From JAUZQZ01 sp964492105 (GTDB lineage: Bacteria; Pseudomonadota; Zetaproteobacteria; Mariprofundales; Mariprofundaceae): a DNA stretch of 5,758 bases. The number at the start of each line of letters is the position of its first letter. Positions within the stretch are counted from its first letter, which is position 1. The translations under genes were made by a program, and so were the position numbers. The DNA lies in the NCBI GenBank assembly GCA_964492105.1, contig CAZBJB010000063.1, forward strand, positions 1 through 5,758, read 5' to 3'. Positions 1 through 5,722 of this stretch are shown one piece after another. The notes under the pieces were generated by a model. That model was not told the DNA's origin. It did no database searches and was given only the letters and a program-made list of their open reading frames with translations.

Positions 1-31
1 AAAATGGTCTCAAAGTGGGATCGCCGCTCAT
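1..31 (-). CDS. possible 5' end of a downstream gene, perhaps an AddA/UvrD-type helicase (partial)
   Basis: A minus-strand ATG at 31-29 opens a frame that runs off the left edge and reads MSGDPTLRPF. It lies 29 bp after the stop of the AddB-like nuclease. Genes of that nuclease family are usually followed by a UvrD/AddA-type helicase, whose N-terminus often has a D-P-T/S-R-S/P-F segment just before the Walker A motif. The visible residues fit this loosely, but ten residues cannot prove it and Walker A is not in the window. No well-spaced ribosome binding site is visible; a GGGTGG directly abuts the ATG. The same bases can also be read as the end of an IS5-like insertion sequence (see findings). 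The assignment is inference from context. Confidence 0.28.
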   Translation of the reverse strand, partial: MSGDPTLRPF

Positions 32-60
32 CCACCCAGAGTTTTGCAAGAGGCTCTAGG

Positions 61-80
61 TTATGAACAGGTCGGATTAA
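61..80 (-). repeat. imperfect third copy of the 22-bp repeat, covering the nuclease stop codon
   Basis: Read on the minus strand this is TTAATCCGACCTGTTCATAA, which matches 17 of 20 bases of TTAACCTGAACTGTTCATAA at 4707-4726, including ten identical bases in a row at the 3' end. It encodes the last residues of the nuclease (N-P-T-C-S-stop). The final TGT TCA TAA is in the same frame as in the aminotransferase copy. Its core palindrome is broken, because TGAAC is followed by GGTCG and not GTTCA. Confidence 0.65.
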
Positions 81-2757
81 TATTCCGGGTTTCTTCAATA
101 CGACACACTGCTTCCAGTCTGCAATAGGCACAGGCCGTGGCATCACGTGGCGAAGCCGTGCTACGACCCGTTACGAATTCCCGCGCCAGTGCATTGATCC
201 CCGTGCTCCAGTCAGCCAGAACCTGCGACCAGTCTTCCGGACGCTTATACTTGCCATCGCAACTTGTAATCCCGGCAATGCCCGTATCCGTCCCTGCCAG
301 CCCCTCGAACCCCATCTCGTCACCGCTGCGAACCGTGGCAAAGGTGACGGCATCATGCACTGAAATCCCCGCCGCAAGCGCGTACAGCGGCAACTGAGGT
401 TCTTCCATGCGCTCGCCCAGCCACTGGTTTACGGATTGTTTATGGCCTGTTTTATAATCAATGAGAATATGCCGACCTGCCCCATCCCTGTCAATCCGAT
501 CCACCTTGATACGGACGGGAAATTGCCGCACATCAGCTTCGGGAACATCCAGCGTGTAGACCTTCTCGTGTTCACACACCTCAAACGGTGGTCGCGCCGC
601 CTCCATATCCAGCCATGCATGCAATATATGCCGCATGCGTTTCTGTTCGATGATCCGTACATCGGCATCACGCAAAATTCTTTTTTCCCGCCATGCATGA
701 TCAATCGCCGCATCCAGCAAAGCAGCGCGCCCGTTCTCCGCTAACGTAAGTAATGCCGACTGTGATTTGAGGCGGCACCAGATAAATTCCAACGCCAGAT
801 GAATGAGCGATCCCCTGGCGGAAGCCTCGATCCCCGGCTCTGTTTCGCCCAGTTCGGCAATGCCCAACCGATGGACGGCAAAGGCGCGGAACGGACAGGC
901 GGACTGGTTTCTAATGATGGATGATCCGCCACAAATATCTTCATCAGGCTGTAACGAGACATCCGGCGCATCCTCAAAGGTTTCCATGTCGATCGAGGGT
1001 GGCAATCGCGAGGATGCTTCCGGGCCTGTTTCAGGCCATCCGGCTACAAAGGATGAGGGGAGCATTTCGCGTTCGTTCTTTTGCCGCGCATAAGTGCATT
1101 CAATCGTGGGTGAAACCTGCAACAATTGCATCCACAACCAGCGTGAAGATTCAAACATTCGCGCCCCGTCGCTCATCGGAATGGCATGTTTCCGTTGCAG
1201 TTGAGCGGGCAACAGTGGATACGGGTGCACCGCAGGCGGAAACGCTTCTTCATCCATCCCCATGACAAACACATGCCCGGATTGCATGCCTGCAACCTGA
1301 TTCAGCGGCATGACCACGACGTTTGGATATGCAGGTATGCGGCCAAGCCTGGTTTCAGCACATGACGTGCGCAGTCGTGACAGAAAAACGTGCCAGTCAA
1401 GCGCCGGTTCAACTGCGTCCAGGGCCACCAGCGAACTCAACACGTCACGAAATGCGTTCATTTGCCGGATTTCAGGGTTACTTCGCGGCGGTTCATCTTC
1501 CAGCCCCGGCCGGACAAATCCGGTGGCCAACAACAGTCTATGGACACGCTTCACCCATTCCGCCGCGGACTGGCGGCCAGGCGGCCAGCCAGCCACCGCC
1601 CGGATCACGGATAACAACGATGGAAGAGACTGAATGTCCTCTGACTGTAACAACCCGTCCAATGACAAGCGGTGCCGGTTTTTGTTGCGGAATTTTGCAT
1701 CCAGCGATGCCCGCCCCATGCACTCCTTCTCGTAACCTGATAGCCATGGGAAAAATAGCAGGGGGGAAAACTCGTCCAATCCGATACGTTGCTTTCCCGC
1801 CAGTGAGAGCAGGTGCAGGGCCTGTCCAACCAGCGGCCAGTGATTCAATGTATTGCCGATAGTGGTCACGGCCTGAATGTCCCGTCCCGGATCCAGGCAC
1901 TCATCAGGAATAAGCACATGATCCAGTACCCGACGCAAGCGTGTAACATCACACCCGGATGTCGCTGTCAACACAAGAATACGCATGCGCTCATCCCGCT
2001 TGAGAAGCGTTTTAATCCGCTCCGCAAGGTGCCGCAGTTCACCGGATTCATCCGGGCATGCGGTCAATGTACATGCGACTTCCCGCCTGTCTCCCCGCAC
2101 ATGAAAGATGTCACAACCCTTTTGTCGCAAAATTCCCAGTATCTGATGCTGCATGGGAGTTAACGACTCAAATCCATCCAGTATGATGAGATCGGGCCAG
2201 GGTATACCGGTGCTCCGCGTATGGAATTGCGCATACAGATGTCGTGGCATCTCCGCCGTCAGGGTACGTCCGGTGAATACATCTCTGCCCAGTTGCGACT
2301 TCATGGTATGTATCCAGCGCGCCAGCGCCTCGGCTTCTTCCCCGCCTGGGGCTAATTCCCGCACATGGATACCATACGCCTGCATCAGCCCCCATGCTTC
2401 CGACGCATGCATGGCCAGCCCCCGAACCGATGCAGATACTTCTCGTGGAAAATTATTGTGGTCTGGATCGCGGCGAATAATCTGTTCCCACAGTTGTATT
2501 TCCTGATGTGCTGTCAGTGGTACCGATATCTCCGGATAAGAGGATGCAATATCCATTAACCAGCGATGCCATGTAACAATATCAGGCGTTGCAATCACGC
2601 GCGTAGCCTGCGAGACCACGCGGTATTTCCAGTCCGCCACCAGCGCCGGCGTGGCGGCAATCAGCGTTGCTCCGGTATGCAGGTATGCCAATACGTTATC
2701 GGGAGAAAGGCCCACCCCCTTCCATGGGTGTTTTTCCTTCACGGGCTTAATCCGCAT
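61..2757 (-). CDS. AddB-like PD-(D/E)XK nuclease, probable DNA repair protein
   Basis: An 898-residue protein that resembles the AddB-related 'probable DNA repair protein' family of about 900 residues (TIGR03623 type). It probably resects or processes double-strand breaks in the cytoplasm with a partner helicase. The N-terminal half has a degenerate helicase fold: residues 27-43 sit where AddB has Walker A, but no GxGKT/S is visible. ILDGFESLTPMQ (192-203) matches the AddB motif near Walker B, and VAGMQSGHVFVMGMDEEAFP (488-507) is the conserved late helicase segment. The C-terminal nuclease shows H653, E657, D753, D767-Y-K769 and the QxxxY pair Q788/Y792. C621 together with C876-x2-C879-x5-C885 reproduces the four-cysteine iron-sulfur clasp of AddB. 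The start is bounded by an in-frame TAA two codons upstream. The gene is intact. It lies 60 bp after the DUF6111-like gene and is probably in the same transcript. Its stop codon lies in a short repeat. Confidence 0.9.
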   Translation of the reverse strand: MRIKPVKEKHPWKGVGLSPDNVLAYLHTGATLIAATPALVADWKYRVVSQATRVIATPDIVTWHRWLMDIASSYPEISVPLTAHQEIQLWEQIIRRDPDHNNFPREVSASVRGLAMHASEAWGLMQAYGIHVRELAPGGEEAEALARWIHTMKSQLGRDVFTGRTLTAEMPRHLYAQFHTRSTGIPWPDLIILDGFESLTPMQHQILGILRQKGCDIFHVRGDRREVACTLTACPDESGELRHLAERIKTLLKRDERMRILVLTATSGCDVTRLRRVLDHVLIPDECLDPGRDIQAVTTIGNTLNHWPLVGQALHLLSLAGKQRIGLDEFSPLLFFPWLSGYEKECMGRASLDAKFRNKNRHRLSLDGLLQSEDIQSLPSLLSVIRAVAGWPPGRQSAAEWVKRVHRLLLATGFVRPGLEDEPPRSNPEIRQMNAFRDVLSSLVALDAVEPALDWHVFLSRLRTSCAETRLGRIPAYPNVVVMPLNQVAGMQSGHVFVMGMDEEAFPPAVHPYPLLPAQLQRKHAIPMSDGARMFESSRWLWMQLLQVSPTIECTYARQKNEREMLPSSFVAGWPETGPEASSRLPPSIDMETFEDAPDVSLQPDEDICGGSSIIRNQSACPFRAFAVHRLGIAELGETEPGIEASARGSLIHLALEFIWCRLKSQSALLTLAENGRAALLDAAIDHAWREKRILRDADVRIIEQKRMRHILHAWLDMEAARPPFEVCEHEKVYTLDVPEADVRQFPVRIKVDRIDRDGAGRHILIDYKTGHKQSVNQWLGERMEEPQLPLYALAAGISVHDAVTFATVRSGDEMGFEGLAGTDTGIAGITSCDGKYKRPEDWSQVLADWSTGINALAREFVTGRSTASPRDATACAYCRLEAVCRIEETRNINPTCS

Positions 2758-2817
2758 GGCTTATACACCGCCGTGACGATTGCACCCGTGTGTGCCGTAC
2801 GCAGACATGCATGCAGG

Positions 2818-3141
2818 TCAGTTCTTCCTGAACTGCCCCGGCGCAAGTTGGCCGTGGCTGTCTACATGCGCCGGAACATAAATGTCATTCTGGATGTCTT
2901 TACCCGTCAGACGATGCCATACCAACCCGGCAATGACCATCCCGACGGCGGCCGCAAAGATGATAAAGATGACGGATGGTGGATGTGGCTTTTTTGGGGT
3001 TATGTCAATGACATTTTCTCCTTCCTGTTTATGTCGTCGCCACAAGATCCAGATGCGTAACATCAAGCCGATGTAGCGCAATGCAAACATAAAGAGAACA
3101 GGCCCAAAGAAGAACAGGAGTGAAATGAATATACCTTTCAT
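2818..3141 (-). CDS. DUF6111-like small inner-membrane protein
   Basis: A 107-residue protein of unknown function. It has two hydrophobic helices, about residues 5-33 and 57-76. A basic, proline-rich loop lies between them (RRHK at 35-38, PKKPHPP at 49-55). The C-terminal tail contains DIYVPAHVDSHGQLAPGQF (86-104). This layout, and especially the Y-V-P-A...G-x-L-x-P-G-x-F tail, resembles the alphaproteobacterial DUF6111 family; that match is from memory. By the positive-inside rule the basic loop should be cytoplasmic, which puts both termini in the periplasm (inference). Its ATG overlaps the TGA of the upstream small gene as ATGA, so translation is probably coupled. The only Shine-Dalgarno-like sequence (AGGGG) is 12 bases from the ATG, which fits a need for coupling. 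Confidence 0.75.
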   Translation of the reverse strand: MKGIFISLLFFFGPVLFMFALRYIGLMLRIWILWRRHKQEGENVIDITPKKPHPPSVIFIIFAAAVGMVIAGLVWHRLTGKDIQNDIYVPAHVDSHGQLAPGQFRKN

Positions 3142-3362
3142 GGCTGCATCAAACCCCTGATCTTCTCCACATAAGAGGCCGCATCGGGCTTGCCACCTTT
3201 TCTTTGCGTGAAATAAACCGCTTCCGCCAGCATATCAAGTAACGTGCGCAAGGCACCCTCAGTCTGATTTTGAATATGATCACCCGTCATTTGCGTACAC
3301 AAAGCATTACACCTCTCAACCCCGTTGATACAGCATCCGGGCCGAAACCGTACGCCCATCAT
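3138..3362 (-). CDS. small unrecognised protein, first gene of the leftward operon
   Basis: A frame of up to 74 residues that I do not recognise. It has no membrane segment. The C-terminal part from about residue 36 (ALRTLLDMLAEAVYFTQRKG, then KPDAASYVEKIRGLMQP) looks like a soluble helical domain, while the cysteine-rich first 24 residues look less like conserved protein. Its TGA overlaps the ATG of the DUF6111-like gene (ATGA), which is the main evidence that it is translated. The start is uncertain. The ATG at 3362 has GAGG directly against it. An in-frame TTG at codon 21 has GAGAGG nine bases upstream and would give 54 residues. The ATG at codon 25 is a third choice. A small regulator or an accessory of the membrane protein are both possible; nothing in the sequence decides. 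Confidence 0.55.
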   Translation of the reverse strand: MMGVRFRPGCCINGVERCNALCTQMTGDHIQNQTEGALRTLLDMLAEAVYFTQRKGGKPDAASYVEKIRGLMQP

Positions 3363-3432
3363 CCTCGGTTATCAAAGCTGGTTGGGCATGAACTCGGCAA
3401 GAACAATCCCGTAGCAAAGAACAGACAAGGGC

Positions 3433-3464
3433 TTGACGGAATTTATGAACAGTTCAGGTTAAAT
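3433..3464 (+). promoter_or_regulatory. candidate promoter of the aminotransferase gene with an operator-like palindrome
   Basis: TTGACG (3433-3438) resembles a -35 box. The best -10 candidates are TTAAAT (3459-3464, 20-bp spacer, too long) or the overlapping GGTTAA (18-bp spacer, a poor match). The spacer contains the palindrome TGAACAGTTCA (3446-3456), two five-base arms around one base, which is a placement typical of a repressor site. The palindrome is part of the 22-bp repeat. The assignment is weak because of the spacer length and the -10 match. Confidence 0.25.
3441..3462 (-). repeat. left arm of a perfect 22-bp inverted repeat
   Basis: This sequence is the exact reverse complement of 4707-4728. 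Written on the minus strand it contains TTAACCTGAACTGTTCATAA. It lies 49 bp upstream of the aminotransferase ATG. The identity ends at both borders: the next base on each side differs between the arms. The core TGAACAGTTCA is itself an inverted repeat. Confidence 0.9.
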
Positions 3465-3511
3465 ACGCATTTCAACTTGAACAGACCAAGGCACGTGGCA
3501 GCATCACCGCC

Positions 3512-4726
3512 ATGATCAAACTATCCAATCGCATCCAACACGTACAACCGTCGGCTACGCTGGCTATCACCGCCAAAGCCGCCGAACTACGCGCTGCGGG
3601 CCGTGACATTATTTCGCTGTCGGTGGGTGAACCGGATTTCGACACGCCGAAAGCTGCCTGTGACGCCGGAAAAAAAGCCATTGACGAAGGCTTCACTCGC
3701 TATACGGCAGTGCCAGGAATCCCCGAGCTTCGACAAGTCATTGCTGAAAAATTCAGGAGGGACAACAATCTTGAATACGCGTCCGAGGAAATTCTCGTCT
3801 CCACCGGCGGCAAACAATGTATCTACAATATGCTTCAGGCGATGATTAATCCGGGTGACGAAGTGATCATTCCCGCGCCGTACTGGGTGTCCTATCCAGC
3901 CATGGTGCTGCTGGCCGGCGGTACGCCGGTCATTGTGGATACGACGGCGGATCACGACTTCAAGCTTTCAGCGGAACAGTTGGAGGCGGTCGCGACCGAT
4001 CATACACGGTTATTGTTCCTCAATTCCCCATCCAATCCGACCGGCATGGCCTATTCGGCTGAAGATCTGGCATCGCTGGGCGAAGTCATCCGTCGACATC
4101 CCGATCTCGCCGTTGCTACCGACGACATGTATGAAAAGATTTTGTTTGACGGCAAACAGTTTGCCACCTTTGCCGAGGTCAATCCGGATTTGAAAGATTA
4201 CACCATCACCCTCAATGGTGTGTCCAAGGCCTATTGCATGACTGGCTGGCGTATCGGCTTTTGCGCAGGCCCCGCGTATCTTATCAAAGCCATGACCAAA
4301 ATTCAGGGGCAGAGTACTTCCAACCCATCGTCCATCTCGCAACGAGCTGCCTTGGCGGCTCTCACCGGCCCCACCGATGCGCTGGAGGAAATGGTGCACA
4401 CGTACCAGATACGGCGTGGATGGCTGGTGAACGCCATCAATGCCATTCCCGGCATGCATTGTCTCAAGCCGGACGGCGCCTTTTATGTGTTTCCATCCGT
4501 TTCGGGTTGGACAGGCAAGCAAACACCACATGGAACTGAACTTACGGATGACGTGACCATCTGCGAATGGCTTCTGGAAGAAACCGGCGTGGCACTCGTA
4601 CCCGGCACAGCCTTCGGCAGCCCTGACCATTTGCGGTTCTCCTATGCTGTTTCCCAGGATACCCTGGAAGATGCAATAGGGCGGATTAGCAAAGCGGTGG
4701 AGGGTCTTAACCTGAACTGTTCATAA
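3512..4726 (+). CDS. aatA: aspartate aminotransferase, class Ib (PLP-dependent)
   Basis: A 404-residue, full-length fold-type I, class I/II aminotransferase of the rhizobial/alphaproteobacterial AatA subgroup. It should catalyse reversible amino transfer between aspartate and 2-oxoglutarate in the cytoplasm; some members also accept aromatic amino acids or prephenate. Recognisable segments are GEPDFDTP (39-46), STGGKQ (97-102), PAPYWVSYP (121-129, W125 stacking on the cofactor) and NSPSNPTG (171-178, N175). D204 and Y207 in TDDMYE contact PLP. K239 in NGVSKAYCMTGWRIGF forms the Schiff base, and R375 in HLRFSYA binds the substrate carboxylate. No key residue is missing. ATG 3512 is the only usable start after an in-frame TGA at 3446, but no good Shine-Dalgarno sequence precedes it. 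The last six codons and the stop lie in the right arm of the inverted repeat. The AsmA-like gene follows after 28 bp. Confidence 0.93.
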   Translation: MIKLSNRIQHVQPSATLAITAKAAELRAAGRDIISLSVGEPDFDTPKAACDAGKKAIDEGFTRYTAVPGIPELRQVIAEKFRRDNNLEYASEEILVSTGGKQCIYNMLQAMINPGDEVIIPAPYWVSYPAMVLLAGGTPVIVDTTADHDFKLSAEQLEAVATDHTRLLFLNSPSNPTGMAYSAEDLASLGEVIRRHPDLAVATDDMYEKILFDGKQFATFAEVNPDLKDYTITLNGVSKAYCMTGWRIGFCAGPAYLIKAMTKIQGQSTSNPSSISQRAALAALTGPTDALEEMVHTYQIRRGWLVNAINAIPGMHCLKPDGAFYVFPSVSGWTGKQTPHGTELTDDVTICEWLLEETGVALVPGTAFGSPDHLRFSYAVSQDTLEDAIGRISKAVEGLNLNCS

Positions 4727-4728
4727 AT
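4707..4728 (+). repeat. right arm of the 22-bp inverted repeat, covering the aminotransferase stop codon
   Basis: This is the perfect inverted partner of 3441-3462, about 1.24 kb away. It covers the terminal L-N-L-N-C-S codons and TAA (4724-4726) plus two bases beyond. The last C-S-stop codons (TGT TCA TAA) are shared, in frame, with the nuclease gene's repeat copy at 61-80. Confidence 0.9.
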
Positions 4729-4743
4729 CGTGCGGGTTAACAT

Positions 4744-4749
4744 GGAGGG
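4744..4749 (+). promoter_or_regulatory. strong ribosome binding site of the AsmA-like gene
   Basis: GGAGGG ends five bases before the ATG at 4755. This fixes that start and is the only strong Shine-Dalgarno sequence with good spacing in the window. It suggests that the second gene of the pair is translated independently of the first. Confidence 0.8.
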
Positions 4750-4754
4750 CTAGA

Positions 4755-5528
4755 ATGAAAAAATTGCTTATTGGTATTGTAGCCTTGCTTGTTATTGGTG
4801 CCGGCATTCTCATTTTTATTTTGTCGTCGATGGATGGCATTGTGAAAAACGCGATTGAAACCCATGGCCCGGAAGCCACCCACACGCCAGTGATCGTTCA
4901 TGATGTAAAGATCAAGATAAGATCCGGCGAGGGTACAATTCGTGGCCTGAATGTAGCAAACCCCAAAGGATTCAGTGATCCCTATATCTTCAAACTGGGT
5001 AGGATCAGTGCAAAAATCAATGCGGATACAATGATGAACAATCCCGTCATCATTGATACGGTCACGATCCGTTCCCCTGCTATTTTTTATGACATCAATA
5101 CATTCGGAGTCTCCAATATAGATGTGTTGAAGAGAAACCTGGCCCGGATCGGGAGCGCCGCGGGACGTGCGGACAAGCGCGACAGGGGTGCTCCGCTGAA
5201 GATGATTATCCGGACACTGGTGGTCGAGACCGGCAAGGTCAGTGTAAAAATCGCGGCCCTTGGCGGCATAGTGCAGCATGTGAGCATTCCGCGCATACAG
5301 CTTACCGATGTTGGCAAAAAGAGCGGTGGGGCAACGACCGCCGAAATGATACGAATTTTGGGCAAACGGCTGGTAAAGATCGTCAGGATCGCCGTTGCCA
5401 AACTGGGCGTGCATCAATATTTGGGGAAGTCCGCGGATTTGTTCAAGAAACTGGATATTCGAGATAGCGCAGCTACAGACAACAAGAACGTCCCACAAAA
5501 CGAACAGCCATGGGTGAGCAGCCGCTAA
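4755..5528 (+). CDS. AsmA-like protein with an N-terminal membrane anchor
   Basis: A 257-residue protein with a short N-terminus (MKK) and a hydrophobic segment at about residues 4-26. No signal peptidase site is evident, so it is probably an inner-membrane anchor with the rest in the periplasm. Residues 45-115 have the pattern of AsmA/DUF748-type proteins: alternating beta-strand residues around GEGTIRGLNVANPKGF (58-73), then LGRISAKINADT (81-92) and VIIDTVTIRSPAIFYDIN (98-115). SNIDVLKRNL (120-129) and IQLTDVGKKSGGATTAEM (181-198) match a subfamily of about 250-residue proteins that I recognise from proteobacteria. The molecular function is unknown; larger AsmA relatives act in outer-membrane homeostasis and lipid transport. 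The lysine- and asparagine-rich C-terminus (about 233-257) looks disordered. It is probably cotranscribed with the aminotransferase, though no functional link is known. Confidence 0.8.
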   Translation: MKKLLIGIVALLVIGAGILIFILSSMDGIVKNAIETHGPEATHTPVIVHDVKIKIRSGEGTIRGLNVANPKGFSDPYIFKLGRISAKINADTMMNNPVIIDTVTIRSPAIFYDINTFGVSNIDVLKRNLARIGSAAGRADKRDRGAPLKMIIRTLVVETGKVSVKIAALGGIVQHVSIPRIQLTDVGKKSGGATTAEMIRILGKRLVKIVRIAVAKLGVHQYLGKSADLFKKLDIRDSAATDNKNVPQNEQPWVSSR

Positions 5529-5722
5529 AACGCAGTGACAGCAGGGTGTTTCACATGATTTCTCAGGAGCATGTCGGGGGCGTATAAATGTCAGCCGGGT
5601 GATCCGGTCGAGCCAGCACTTCGGCAAAAGCCGGTAAGCCCTGCTGGCCGGTTCTATCTCAGGCAGGGTATGATTCAGTAAAGGGTTGTTTCAATCGTTA
5701 CGCTGGCAAAGAGCATGAACTG
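5529..5722. other. convergent intergenic region with one possible hairpin, no clear gene
   Basis: These 194 bp separate the AsmA-like gene from the minus-strand gene at the right edge. The only structure seen is a nested inverted repeat: CCAGCA (5613-5618) with TGCTGG (5642-5647), and CGGC-AAAA-GCCG (5622-5633) inside it. Neither strand has a T run after it, so it is not a classical intrinsic terminator, although a convergent junction is where one would be expected. No open frame with a convincing start is present. Confidence 0.5.

Larger units (their letters stand above)
3363..3511. other. intergenic region between divergent gene groups
   Basis: These 149 bp separate the leftward operon from the aminotransferase gene and must hold promoters for both. 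The region contains one arm of the 22-bp inverted repeat (3441-3462) and two TGAACAG words (3446-3452 and 3478-3484) spaced 32 bp apart. On the minus strand, a TTGATAA-like sequence just upstream of the small gene could be a -10 element placed so close to the ATG that the mRNA would be nearly leaderless. No RNA gene is visible. Confidence 0.6.

Noticed and set aside
1323..1862. Plus-strand open frame (179 codons) inside the nuclease gene
   Set aside because: It is antisense to the nuclease, with proline-, arginine- and cysteine-rich shadow composition and no motif.
2819..2835. Six-base inverted repeat CAGTTC-TTCCT-GAACTG at the DUF6111-like stop codon
   Set aside because: A six-base stem with a five-base loop is expected by chance, no T run follows, and the downstream gene is likely in the same transcript. 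It shares only nine bases with the repeat family.
2566..3060. Plus-strand open frame (164 codons) across the nuclease start and the DUF6111-like gene
   Set aside because: It spans two genes of the opposite strand and their spacer, and shows no domain. The minus-strand genes have family features and an ATGA overlap.
3446..3456. SOS (LexA) box
   Set aside because: The GAAC and GTTC halves are one base apart, which fits neither the four-base nor the seven-base spacing of known LexA sites.
4010..4630. Minus-strand open frame (206 codons) inside the aminotransferase gene
   Set aside because: It is antisense to a fully conserved enzyme with all catalytic residues, so it is a shadow frame.
4737..5627. 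Long minus-strand open frame (296 codons) opposite the AsmA-like gene
   Set aside because: It covers the AsmA-like gene in antisense, has histidine-, cysteine- and asparagine-rich low-plausibility composition and no recognisable motif. The plus-strand gene has a strong ribosome binding site and a family pattern.
5613..5647. Intrinsic terminator
   Set aside because: The nested stem is plausible, but neither strand has a T tract after it and the inner stem has a bulge; it is described only as possible structure.
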